From Bacillota bacterium (lineage in GTDB: Bacteria > Bacillota > Clostridia > Christensenellales > CAG-138), in assembly GCA_023396535.1 (NCBI GenBank), contig JAEWWD010000245.1, forward strand, positions 1 through 13,400: a stretch of 13,400 nt of DNA, written 5' to 3'. Made by a program: the position numbers and the translations under genes. The notes under the pieces were generated by a model. The model saw only the letters and a program-made list of their open reading frames with translations, searched no databases and was not told the DNA's origin. Positions 1-6,314 of this stretch are shown here, in pieces (the first letter of the stretch is position 1; each line of letters opens with the position of its first letter).

Positions 1-44
1 GATATTCCCACAACATTCTGATATGCGCGCCCAAACCGGCCGCA

Positions 45-73
45 TTGCTTTTCCGTTTCCTGTGCAGTATACT
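45..73 (+). promoter_or_regulatory. Sigma-A-type promoter for the DUF2007 gene
   Basis: TTGCTT at 45-50 and TATACT at 68-73 are separated by 17 bases, close to the housekeeping consensus. Transcription would begin near 80. That places the upstream in-frame ATG at 23 outside the transcript and supports the ATG at 110 as the start of the gene. Confidence 0.65.
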
Positions 74-109
74 CATAGCAAAGAGCTGGATAGGGAAGGG
101 GTCGGTTTT

Positions 110-361
110 ATGCCGCAAAACGGAACAAGTTTCCTTTGCACCGCGCAGGACGAAGCGCAGGCGGGCCTTATGGCCGGCATACTGGAAAACGCCGGCATCC
201 CGTACGTCATCAGGCATTCCGGCGCGGGTCCGATTTATGGCAGCGCCTCGATATTCGGCGTGGAATTGCATGTTCCTTCGTCGAGCTACGCCCAGGCAAA
301 AGAGCTGCTGGAAGCATATGTCTCACGGCCGGTGGAGTCGGACGATCAGGAGTTGTATTGA
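110..361 (+). CDS. DUF2007-type small protein (putative signal-transducing protein)
   Basis: This 83-residue soluble protein has the pattern of the DUF2007 family. An N-terminal strand and helix with an Asp/Glu/Ala-rich segment (FLCTAQDEAQAG) lead to 'ILENAGIPYVI', then a Gly-rich turn with a tyrosine (GPIYG). It ends in 'GVELHVPSSSYAQAKELLEAY', the usual strand-helix ending of the family. These proteins are often labelled signal-transducing, but no biochemical role is established. I chose ATG 110 over the in-frame ATG at 23 because a good promoter lies between them and a GGAAGGGG ribosome site sits just upstream. There is no signal peptide or membrane segment. It appears to be a single-gene unit, closed by the hairpin at 382-410 and convergent with the next gene. 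The family call is from pattern only. Confidence 0.75.
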   Translation: MPQNGTSFLCTAQDEAQAGLMAGILENAGIPYVIRHSGAGPIYGSASIFGVELHVPSSSYAQAKELLEAYVSRPVESDDQELY

Positions 362-381
362 CTATTCTGCATAACGATATC

Positions 382-410
382 ATAAATGGACGGATTAGCC
401 GTCCATTTAT
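382..410. terminator. Terminator-like hairpin between convergent genes
   Basis: A perfect 12-bp inverted repeat (ATAAATGGACGG / CCGTCCATTTAT) with a 5-base loop lies between the stops of the two converging genes. On the + strand it is followed by a loose T-rich stretch (GCTTTGGGGTTTCATTTT). It could stop transcripts from both directions, but neither side has a clean T-run, so termination efficiency is uncertain. Confidence 0.65.
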
Positions 411-421
411 GCTTTGGGGTT

Positions 422-1024
422 TCATTTTCGAATCTCCGGCGAAGAGGGCGCCACATATTCCGCTGGGTTTTCAGAGTACGGCTGCTGCGACGGCGGATAC
501 AATGGTGCAGACGAATAGTTTGAGTTTGGCTGTGCGGCGGGATTTGATGAATACGGTTGTGCAGGCGGCTGCGGATATGACGGATATGGCGGGGAAGTAC
601 TCGGATATGCGGGATATGGAATCATATCATTTCGGGGATCCCGTATCAGCGCAAACACGCCGCCCAATATCAGCAATATCATGGATAAAACATTGAGAAA
701 ACCAAATAGGCTGAGCACCGCCGCGACGATCATCATAACGCCTGCGGCCACATGCTTTTTCCTGACGATGATTCCCCCAGTCAGACCCAGGATACCTGCG
801 ACTGCGGAGCATATACCGGTTGCCAAAAACACAGTTCCCGCCGACGCGTTTTGCTCCAGAAATTCCGATTCGGACATGATATCTTGTAATTCCCCGGACG
901 AATCATACATGTTTTTCCACATACCTGCGTTTAAAAATGATATGCCGCCCATTAAGAGCAACAGGGATAGTGTGAGCGCTATGATGCCGCCCAGTATGCC
1001 CAAGGCCATGCTTGCAATCCGCAT
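422..1024 (-). CDS. Four-helix membrane protein with Pro/Tyr/Ser-rich C-terminal tail (DUF4064-like)
   Basis: The product is 200 residues. Hydrophobic segments at about 8-30, 64-86, 91-111 and 112-127 look like four transmembrane helices. A polar loop rich in Asp/Glu/Ser (about 36-62) lies between the first two helices. The roughly 70-residue tail is low complexity, dominated by Pro, Tyr, Ser, Gln and Asn (repeats such as PYPAYPS, PPYPSYP). The arrangement resembles small DUF4064-type proteins, but I do not recognise a specific family with certainty and assign no function. The ATG at 1024 is preceded by GAGGAGGT at a 5-base spacing, and a well-formed promoter lies at 1055-1083. It seems to be transcribed alone. 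The tail may be an interaction or surface-exposed segment, which is inference only. Confidence 0.75.
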   Translation of the reverse strand: MRIASMALGILGGIIALTLSLLLLMGGISFLNAGMWKNMYDSSGELQDIMSESEFLEQNASAGTVFLATGICSAVAGILGLTGGIIVRKKHVAAGVMMIVAAVLSLFGFLNVLSMILLILGGVFALIRDPRNDMIPYPAYPSTSPPYPSYPQPPAQPYSSNPAAQPNSNYSSAPLYPPSQQPYSENPAEYVAPSSPEIRK

Positions 1025-1054
1025 GTACTACCTCCTCACTCGGTCCTGTAAATT

Positions 1055-1083
1055 ATTATATATACAAGGAATTTCAATTACAA
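1055..1083 (-). promoter_or_regulatory. Sigma-A-type promoter for the membrane protein gene
   Basis: Read on the - strand, TTGTAA (1083-1078) and TATAAT (1060-1055) are 17 bases apart, about 30 bases upstream of the ATG at 1024. Confidence 0.65.
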
Positions 1084-1129
1084 CCGCCCTGACACTGGAT
1101 TATCAAGAACGAGCAGCGCCATGGCGGAT

Positions 1130-1157
1130 AAAACCCCCGCCGTTTGCACGGCGGGGG
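1130..1157 (-). terminator. Rho-independent terminator downstream of the OCD-family gene
   Basis: A perfect 10-bp GC-rich stem (CCCCCGCCGT / ACGGCGGGGG on the + strand, 1134-1143 with 1148-1157) encloses a 4-base loop. On the - strand it is followed by TTTTAT. It therefore ends transcripts coming from the 2275-1334 gene, roughly 175 bases after its stop codon. Confidence 0.8.
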
Positions 1158-1333
1158 ATGGGCATGGCGGCATTTTCGTTTTGTGTGGGGACGGCGCCTC
1201 CGCATTCGCTGCGGAAGCGGTGCTTAGCGTGAACTTTGCGGATTAACGCGTTGTTCTTACCTGCCCCTCTACCATACATATTACATATGGATCGCTTTTG
1301 TGACGAACGGAAAGGCAGATTATCAAAGTTCAT
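1158..1333 (-). other. Long structured 3' region between the OCD-family stop and its terminator
   Basis: About 175 bases separate the stop codon at 1334 from the terminator at 1130-1157. The stretch contains a hairpin at 1195-1219 (9 Watson-Crick pairs plus one that is G-U only if the - strand is the RNA). An open reading frame crosses it on the - strand, but it has no recognisable domain and no convincing ribosome site. I see no match to SRP RNA, tmRNA, 6S RNA or a tRNA. It may be simply a 3' UTR, or a 3'-derived small RNA. Confidence 0.35.
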
Positions 1334-2275
1334 CTACAATGAATTTTCATATACATATTTTGCCGCTGCGACATCTTCTATAGCGAGGCCCAGCGCTTTA
1401 AACAGGGTGATGTCCGTGCCGCATGTGCGGCCGACAAGCCCTTCGAAAAGCAACTGCGTCAGATCTCCCAGATAGTGCGCCTTGCTGATGGCCCGCTCGG
1501 CAAGCGGAATCAAAAAGTCGCCCGATTCGTTGAAAACGGCTTCGCGGTCGTCGCCGAATAACCGGGAAGCTGCGATGAGATCGGTGCTGAGTTCCCGCCG
1601 CTGCGGGAAGCACGCTCCTATGGCGTTGATGTGTGCGCCCGGCATGATATCCGCTTTGTACAGCAGCGGTTCCGAAGCGTATGTGAGCGTGCAGACGATA
1701 TCCGCATAGCGCACCGCTTCCTTAGGCGAGTTGGCGACTGTCGCTTCCATATTATATTTCGCGCGCGCCTGCTCCGCAAAGCTTTCGGCATAGCCTTGAT
1801 CGACATCGTAGACGGATACCGAAGTGAGCGGGCGCACCAACCGGATAGCCGCGAGGTGCGCGCGCGCTTGAGCGCCCGCGCCCAGAAAAGCGATGCGTGA
1901 AGCGTCGGGGCGGGCAAGCGCGTCTGTCGCGAGGGCGCTCACCGCGCCCGTGCGCAATTGCGTGATGGCGTTCCCATCCACGGTGGCCAGCAGTTCGCCG
2001 TTACGCGAATCGAACAGCAGGACAACGCCCTGATGTGAGGGCAGCCGGGAGCCGAGGTTCCCGGGAAAAACGGTAATGACTTTTGCGCCAAAATACTGGT
2101 CGTCCAAATAGGCGGGCATTAATCCGAAAATGTCGTTGTCGGGCAACAGGATGGCCTTACGCAAATATTGGATGCTGGCTTTCTTTGAAAGCTTGAAAAA
2201 AGTACTCCGCATGACGTGTATACAGGCCTCGATGGGAAGAAGGGCGAATACTTGATTGCGGTCTATGGTTTTCAT
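1334..2275 (-). CDS. Ornithine cyclodeaminase / mu-crystallin family NAD(P)-dependent enzyme
   Basis: The 313-residue product has the whole fold of the OCD/mu-crystallin family. An N-terminal dimerisation part carries the substrate-side lysine in 'AKVITVFPGN' (K65) and arginine in 'QLRTGAVSALAT' (R108). A Rossmann NAD(P) domain follows with 'FLGAGAQARAHL' (132-137), then 'HINAIGACFPQRREL' and the C-terminal 'GTDITLFKALGLAIEDVAAA'. Family members include ornithine cyclodeaminase, alanine dehydrogenase and ketimine reductase. Position 222 is Cys where true ornithine cyclodeaminases carry the Asp used for deamination. A proline-forming role is therefore doubtful, and an amino-acid dehydrogenase or ketimine reductase is more likely (inference). 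Start ATG 2275 is preceded by GAGGAGG at a 5-base spacing. The in-frame ATG at 2308 lies upstream of that site and is less likely. It has its own promoter (2326-2355) and terminator (1130-1157). Confidence 0.88.
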   Translation of the reverse strand: MKTIDRNQVFALLPIEACIHVMRSTFFKLSKKASIQYLRKAILLPDNDIFGLMPAYLDDQYFGAKVITVFPGNLGSRLPSHQGVVLLFDSRNGELLATVDGNAITQLRTGAVSALATDALARPDASRIAFLGAGAQARAHLAAIRLVRPLTSVSVYDVDQGYAESFAEQARAKYNMEATVANSPKEAVRYADIVCTLTYASEPLLYKADIMPGAHINAIGACFPQRRELSTDLIAASRLFGDDREAVFNESGDFLIPLAERAISKAHYLGDLTQLLFEGLVGRTCGTDITLFKALGLAIEDVAAAKYVYENSL

Positions 2276-2325
2276 GCGATCCTCCTCATCCCCGGAATAT
2301 AAGCCCATGTTAGAATTAATAATAT

Positions 2326-2355
2326 ATTATACCCATAAATATACCGTCCAGGCAA
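2326..2355 (-). promoter_or_regulatory. Sigma-A-type promoter for the OCD-family gene
   Basis: On the - strand, TTGCCT (2355-2350) and a perfect TATAAT (2331-2326) are separated by 18 bases, about 50 bases before ATG 2275. It diverges from the + strand promoter at 2422-2430. Confidence 0.65.
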
Positions 2356-2421
2356 GCTGATCCACGTTTGGGCCGGCGCTCCAGGGATACGCAAGGCTTC
2401 CTTTCCTGCCGGGTAGGCGTA

Positions 2422-2430
2422 TGGTATAAT
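2422..2430 (+). promoter_or_regulatory. Extended -10 promoter for the desulfurase-thiI unit
   Basis: TGGTATAAT is a perfect extended -10 element (TGnTATAAT). The expected -35 region near 2402-2407 (TTTCCT) is poor, as is usual for extended -10 promoters. The predicted start is near 2437, leaving a leader of about 145 bases before ATG 2582. A second GATAAT at 2505-2510 lacks a well-spaced -35. Confidence 0.55.
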
Positions 2431-2449
2431 AGTTCCGCTTGGCTTTTGC

Positions 2450-2461
2450 ATCCGTACGGAT
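2450..2461. promoter_or_regulatory. Perfect 12-bp palindrome, possible operator
   Basis: ATCCGTACGGAT is its own reverse complement and lies about 13-25 bases downstream of the predicted transcription start. That position suits a repressor site or a small leader hairpin. No known regulator is recognised, and a 12-bp palindrome can occur by chance. Confidence 0.25.
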
Positions 2462-2529
2462 CTTCGCAGCAGCAGCCGTTGCGGCATACTATACAAGTGG
2501 ATGGGATAATAGCCGTCCCCGGATTTACC

Positions 2530-2564
2530 GGCCGGACTTACGGGGCTGTCCCGTTCGCTCGGCC
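2530..2564 (+). promoter_or_regulatory. Leader stem-loop just upstream of the desulfurase ribosome site
   Basis: GGCCG (2530-2534) pairs with CGGCC (2560-2564), and ACGGG (2540-2544) pairs with CCCGT (2550-2554). The two stems are separated by a symmetrical 5x5 internal loop, with a 5-base terminal loop. The structure ends three bases before the AGGAGTG ribosome site. An alternative pairing, CCCCG 2517-2521 with CGGGG 2541-2545, would disrupt it, so switching is conceivable but unproven. It does not match a riboswitch class I can name. Confidence 0.3.
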
Positions 2565-2581
2565 AACAGGAGTGAAAACAC

Positions 2582-3724
2582 ATGATATATCTGGATAACA
2601 GTGCGACGACTCGTCCGCTGCCGGCGGCGGCGGAAGCTGTGCACCGCTGTTTGACTGAAGCATACTTCAATCCTTCCAGCGCATATGGCCCTGCGGTGGC
2701 AGTGGAGCGCAGCGTGGAAGGGGCGCGTACCCGCCTTGCGCAAGCGCTGGGCGCTTCGCCTTCGGAGATTATCTATACCTCCGGCGGCACAGAATCCAAT
2801 AATATGGCTATACTTGGTACGCAGAATATTCGCCGGACGCGGGGGGGGCTCATTACTACGGCGGTGGAGCATCCTTCCGTGTTCGAAATGTTCCGGACTA
2901 TGGAACGAAGCGGCCACGAAGCCGCGTATATCGGCGTGGATGCGACGGGGGCAGTACGGCTGGACGCGTTGGAGACGGCGCTTTCGGAACGGACGGCGCT
3001 CGTATCCATCATGCATATCAATAACGAAACGGGCGCCGTCAACGATATTGCCGGCGCATATGCGCTGATCAGGCGGCGTGCGCCGCAGGCGCTGCTGCAT
3101 GTGGACGGCGTGCAGGCGTTCTGTAAAGCGCCGTTCGGCAAGCCGCCCTGCGACCTGTATTCCATCAGCGGCCATAAGTTTCATGGGCCCAAAGGCATCG
3201 GCGCGCTGTATATCAGGGCGGGCACGCCGTTCGCGGGTGGGCAGATCGGCGGAGGGCAGGAACGCGGGCTGCGATCCGGCACCACGAACGCGCCGGGTAT
3301 ATTGGGGATGGACGCCGCTCTGAGCGAATACCGCGCGCAGCAGACTGGCTGGATCGATACTATGCGCGCGTGTAAGCTGCGGCTGGCCAATCACTTGCAG
3401 GCAATACCGGACGCCGTATTGAACGGACCGTCGCCCGAACAGGGTGCGCCGCACATACTGAACGCCTCGTTTCTCGGCGTGCGCGGCGAAGTGCTGCTGC
3501 ACGCGCTGGAACAAAAGGGCATACTTGTTTCTACCGGATCCGCCTGCTCAGCCCACAAAAAAGGCAAAAACCGCGTGCTGAGCGCCATGGGCGTGGAAGG
3601 CGCACGTCAGGAGGGCGCGATACGTTTCAGCCTCTCCCCCTTCAACACTTTGGAGGAAATGGATCAGGCGGCGCAGGCGATCGGTGAGCTGACCGTATAT
3701 CTACGCCGGTTCAAAAGAAGATAA
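2582..3724 (+). CDS. Cysteine desulfurase (NifS/IscS family)
   Basis: This PLP enzyme of 380 residues removes sulfur from L-cysteine, giving alanine and an enzyme-bound persulfide. Visible family motifs are the N-terminal 'YLDNSATT', 'TSGGTESNN' (67-74), His97 in 'VEHPSV', 'HVDGVQAF' with the PLP-ring Asp175, and the Schiff-base lysine K199 in 'SGHKFHGPKG'. 'RSGTTNAPG' follows, then the catalytic Cys322 in 'STGSACSAHKK'. The length is normal for the family. ATG 2582 has AGGAGTG upstream. It lies 78 bases before thiI on the same strand, a pairing known from Bacillus (nifZ-thiI), where the desulfurase feeds ThiI for 4-thiouridine in tRNA. No iscU or other Fe-S assembly gene is nearby, so a dedicated tRNA-thiolation role is the best inference. 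Confidence 0.93.
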   Translation: MIYLDNSATTRPLPAAAEAVHRCLTEAYFNPSSAYGPAVAVERSVEGARTRLAQALGASPSEIIYTSGGTESNNMAILGTQNIRRTRGGLITTAVEHPSVFEMFRTMERSGHEAAYIGVDATGAVRLDALETALSERTALVSIMHINNETGAVNDIAGAYALIRRRAPQALLHVDGVQAFCKAPFGKPPCDLYSISGHKFHGPKGIGALYIRAGTPFAGGQIGGGQERGLRSGTTNAPGILGMDAALSEYRAQQTGWIDTMRACKLRLANHLQAIPDAVLNGPSPEQGAPHILNASFLGVRGEVLLHALEQKGILVSTGSACSAHKKGKNRVLSAMGVEGARQEGAIRFSLSPFNTLEEMDQAAQAIGELTVYLRRFKRR

Positions 3725-3756
3725 CGAACATACGATAAATATTATTGAACACTATA

Positions 3757-3778
3757 CCGCCCGCCGTCCGGCGGGCGG
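3757..3778 (+). other. Intercistronic hairpin between the desulfurase gene and thiI
   Basis: A 9-bp all-GC stem (CCGCCCGCC / GGCGGGCGG) with a 4-base loop lies in the 78-base gap. No T-run follows, so it is more likely an mRNA stability or processing element than a terminator. Confidence 0.45.
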
Positions 3779-3802
3779 AACGGGGAAAGGCTGTATCAAC
3801 AC

Positions 3803-4990
3803 ATGCAGGGAAACGTCGAGCAGGTATTACTCATTCGCTATGCGGAAATTCATCTCAAAGGTCTCAACCGGCCATATTTCGAACGGCGTCTGCAGGACGC
3901 CATACGCCGCGCGCTGCGCGGTACGCCCGCGCGGGTCGAGCGCAGGCAAAGCCGCATGTATGTTTACGGGTTGTCACAGGAGCAGGTGGAGCCCTCTATA
4001 GATCGCTTGCGGCGTGTATTCGGCGTACATTCGGTGAGCCCCGCGCTCTCGGTGGACGTCAGCTATGACGCCATTGCGGAAGCGGCCTGTTCGCTTATGG
4101 AAGCCGAACTGCAGGGGAAACCCACGGCCAGTTTCAAGGTATTCGCGCGCCGGGCGGACAAGAGCTTTCCCATGCGTTCGGATGAAATCTGCCGGGAATT
4201 GGGGGCGCTGCTTTTGAAACGGTTTCCAGTGCTGCGTGTGGATGTGCACCGTCCGGATATCAGCGTCGGGGTGGAGGTGCGCGAACGCGGCTTCGTATAT
4301 ATGCGCGAGATTCCATGCGCCGGCGGTATGCCCGTGGGCTGCAACGGGCGCGCGGCACTATTGATTTCCGGCGGCATCGACAGCCCTGTGGCGGGGTATA
4401 TGATTGCCAAGCGCGGTGTTTCGCTTTCCGCTGTGCATTTTTTCAGTTATCCTTACACGAGCGAGCGCGCGCGGGACAAGGTTGTCGCGCTTGCCCGCCT
4501 GCTCTCGCGCTATGCGGAAGAAATCCGCCTGCATCTGGTACCATTTACGGATATCCAGCTTGCTATCTACGAAAAATGCCCATCCAGCCAGACCACCGTG
4601 CTCATGCGCAGGCTCATGATGCGCATCGCGGAGCACATCGCGCGGGAAGACGGGGCGCTCGCTCTCGTAACGGGGGAGTCGATCGGCCAAGTTGCGAGCC
4701 AGACTCTCGAAAGCCTGGCTGTTACGAACGATGCTGTGGATATGCCCGTGTTCCGGCCGCTCATAGGCTTCGATAAGCAGGAGATCGTGGAGCGCGCCAT
4801 CGCTATAGGCACCTATGAGACGTCTATATTGCCGTATGAAGATTGCTGCACCGTATTTGTGCCGCAGCACCCCATTACGCGCCCCGCGGTGGACAAGCTC
4901 AGGGAAAGCGAGGCGATGGTGGACTTTACGGATATGATCGAGTCCGCTCTTTCGCAGACTGAACTTGTGGTTGTAACACCGGAAGATTAA
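3803..4990 (+). CDS. thiI: tRNA 4-thiouridine synthase ThiI, without rhodanese domain
   Basis: The 395-residue enzyme adenylates uridine 8 of tRNA and replaces its oxygen with sulfur. The N-terminal ferredoxin-like part ('RYAEIHLKGLNRPYFERRL') and THUMP domain (about 60-165) bind tRNA. The PP-loop ATP site is 'LISGGIDSPVAGY' (S189-S194), with 'TGESIGQVASQ' (290-300) downstream. Cys348/Cys349 in 'YEDCCTVFVP' align with the catalytic cysteine region of E. coli ThiI. The protein ends soon after, so it lacks the C-terminal rhodanese domain of the E. coli enzyme. This matches the Bacillus type, which takes sulfur directly from its partner desulfurase, encoded just upstream. The ribosome site GGGGAAAGG is 12 bases from ATG 3803, a rather long spacing. 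A role in thiamine thiazole synthesis is less likely without the rhodanese domain. Confidence 0.95.
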   Translation: MQGNVEQVLLIRYAEIHLKGLNRPYFERRLQDAIRRALRGTPARVERRQSRMYVYGLSQEQVEPSIDRLRRVFGVHSVSPALSVDVSYDAIAEAACSLMEAELQGKPTASFKVFARRADKSFPMRSDEICRELGALLLKRFPVLRVDVHRPDISVGVEVRERGFVYMREIPCAGGMPVGCNGRAALLISGGIDSPVAGYMIAKRGVSLSAVHFFSYPYTSERARDKVVALARLLSRYAEEIRLHLVPFTDIQLAIYEKCPSSQTTVLMRRLMMRIAEHIAREDGALALVTGESIGQVASQTLESLAVTNDAVDMPVFRPLIGFDKQEIVERAIAIGTYETSILPYEDCCTVFVPQHPITRPAVDKLRESEAMVDFTDMIESALSQTELVVVTPED

Positions 4991-5011
4991 GGCGGATTAA
5001 CAGTAAATTCA

Positions 5012-5040
5012 TAGAAACGACTCAAACCGCGTGATAAAAT
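5012..5040 (+). promoter_or_regulatory. Extended -10 promoter for the lipoprotein unit
   Basis: TAGAAA (5012-5017) and TAAAAT (5035-5040) are 17 bases apart. TG sits one base before the -10, giving the extended TGnTAAAAT form. The -10 overlaps the in-frame ATG at 5039, so that codon would not be in the message. This favours a start at 5069 or 5078. Confidence 0.5.
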
Positions 5041-5077
5041 GTACGGGAACAGAACTGGGGAAAGGCGGGTGAGCGGC

Positions 5078-5950
5078 ATGAGATGGATGTACGGCGTTGT
5101 GTTGGCGCTGTGCTGCATGCTGCTGTGCGCCTGTTCCGCTTCGCCTATTCGATCCGAGGTATTGGATATCGAGGCGGTGGACGTCGCCGATGAGGATCGC
5201 GGTACGCCCGTGCCCACCCTGCGCATGAACAGCGGCGGCGTCAAGCCCGCCGCTGCCGCGCACGAACCAGCGGCCTCGCCTGTGGCTTTAGAGACATGCC
5301 CGCCCGCAGAGCCCGCGCCGGAGAAGCCGGGGAAAACACCGTCGCCCGCGCCAGCCAAGACGTCCGAGACGGCGGCAGCGGAGGTTGCACAAGAACCCGC
5401 GCCGGATGAGGAAATGCCGGAGGAGGAACAGCTTTTTTCCGGGCAGGCGGCCACGCTTGCCAGTACGACGCCCATGCTCGACGCTACCGCAATGGAATAT
5501 GTATTTCAGGCGCTCGCGCTTGCCGGCGTAAACGCGGAAAGAGAGGATTTTCACGTACGCGTCACCTGCAGTACCGCATCGCTGTTTTCCTGCGTGGCTG
5601 AGGTTGAAAAGCGATCTGGCAGGAAAGGGTATACGATGTATCCCGTTACCGTGGATATGCATAACGGGAAGGTATTGTTGCTTTCGGATTTCTTTTCTTC
5701 CACCGACAGGGAATGGAGAAGCGTATTGCCGGATATCGTGACGGAGATCGCGAACGACAGGGGTATGACTTTGCTGTGCGAGGTGCCTCCCGTTTCAGAC
5801 GACCAGCCGTTTTATATCGATAAAGGAGATATCGTCCTCTTATACCGCCCCTATGAAATCACGACTTATGATGCGGGCGAGCCCTGCTTCGAGCTGCCCA
5901 TGCGGGATATTGCCCCGTATACGACAGGCGCGTACGGAATAGGAGGGTAA
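5078..5950 (+). CDS. Lipoprotein with C-terminal DUF3298 (RsiV-like) domain
   Basis: Taken from ATG 5078 the product has 290 residues. It begins with a short basic N-terminus, a hydrophobic core and a lipobox-like 'LLCAC' with Cys19 as the likely lipidated residue. Residues about 55-120 are a low-complexity Pro/Ala/Glu spacer. The C-terminal part fits the DUF3298 pattern, often preceded by a DUF4163-like region: 'TVDMHNGKVLLLSDFF' (190-206), 'PFYIDKGDIVLLYRPYEI' (244-261) and 'ELPMRDIAPY'. This domain is found in RsiV-type anti-sigma factors and in extracellular parts of some cell-wall enzymes, where it senses or binds wall material. The function here is unknown. GTG 5069 is an alternative start, and ATG 5039 is excluded by the promoter. 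One base separates its stop from the next gene, so the two are probably translationally coupled. Confidence 0.8.
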   Translation: MRWMYGVVLALCCMLLCACSASPIRSEVLDIEAVDVADEDRGTPVPTLRMNSGGVKPAAAAHEPAASPVALETCPPAEPAPEKPGKTPSPAPAKTSETAAAEVAQEPAPDEEMPEEEQLFSGQAATLASTTPMLDATAMEYVFQALALAGVNAEREDFHVRVTCSTASLFSCVAEVEKRSGRKGYTMYPVTVDMHNGKVLLLSDFFSSTDREWRSVLPDIVTEIANDRGMTLLCEVPPVSDDQPFYIDKGDIVLLYRPYEITTYDAGEPCFELPMRDIAPYTTGAYGIGG

Positions 5951-5951
5951 T

Positions 5952-6311
5952 ATGAGGCTGCTGCTCAAAATCGTCGCGGCGTTCGCCGTTTTCGGGCTGC
6001 TGCTGTTGTTGGTGCTTTCTTATATGGAAAACGAGCATGGTCTTGAAACCAATGCGTCCGAAGTGCTGCGCGATATGGAGACCGCCGGAACTGAGGCGGT
6101 GCAGGCGACAGAGAACTTTCTTGAAACATCCGGTATAAAGGCAGGAGCAGAGAGCCTGTTCGATAAAGCGGCCGCACTGTTTGACGGACAGAACGAGGAC
6201 GAGCCGGATACGACCGCCGGGCCCGACTCATCCCCCGTGCCGGATCAGTCCGATGAGGAGACGGATCAGTCAGATGAGGAGACGGATAATTCCGCCGGGG
6301 CTTCCGGCTGA
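5952..6311 (+). CDS. Small single-pass membrane protein with acidic C-terminal tail
   Basis: The 119-residue product has one strong hydrophobic segment (about 4-24) followed by a polar, increasingly acidic tail. The tail contains a duplicated seven-residue unit, DQSDEET D / DQSDEET D. I recognise no family. The hydrophobic segment may be an uncleaved anchor or a signal peptide. The AGGAGGG ribosome site lies across the stop codon of the lipoprotein gene, with four bases to the ATG, so the two proteins are made together and may act together at the membrane (inference). The stop lies three bases from that of the convergent GIY-YIG gene. Confidence 0.7.
   Translation: MRLLLKIVAAFAVFGLLLLLVLSYMENEHGLETNASEVLRDMETAGTEAVQATENFLETSGIKAGAESLFDKAAALFDGQNEDEPDTTAGPDSSPVPDQSDEETDQSDEETDNSAGASG
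6243..6284 (+). repeat. Two tandem 21-bp coding repeats
   Basis: Two adjacent copies of a 21-base unit (6243-6263 and 6264-6284) differ by a single base and encode the same DQSDEET repeat. A degraded third start (GATAATTCC) follows. Such in-frame repeats are prone to copy-number change by slippage. Confidence 0.75.
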
Positions 6312-6314
6312 CGG

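Noticed and set aside
1103..1333. A 76-codon open frame on the - strand after the OCD-family gene
   Set aside because: It crosses the terminator hairpin, has no clear ribosome site and no family pattern. I treated the stretch as a 3' untranslated region.
2525..3514. A 329-codon open frame on the - strand opposite the desulfurase
   Set aside because: It is a shadow of the GC-rich desulfurase gene: Arg/His/Pro-rich translation, no domain, no ribosome site.
5039..5077. Upstream ATG that would lengthen the lipoprotein by 13 residues
   Set aside because: It overlaps the predicted -10 element, has no Shine-Dalgarno sequence, and would bury the signal peptide behind a polar extension.
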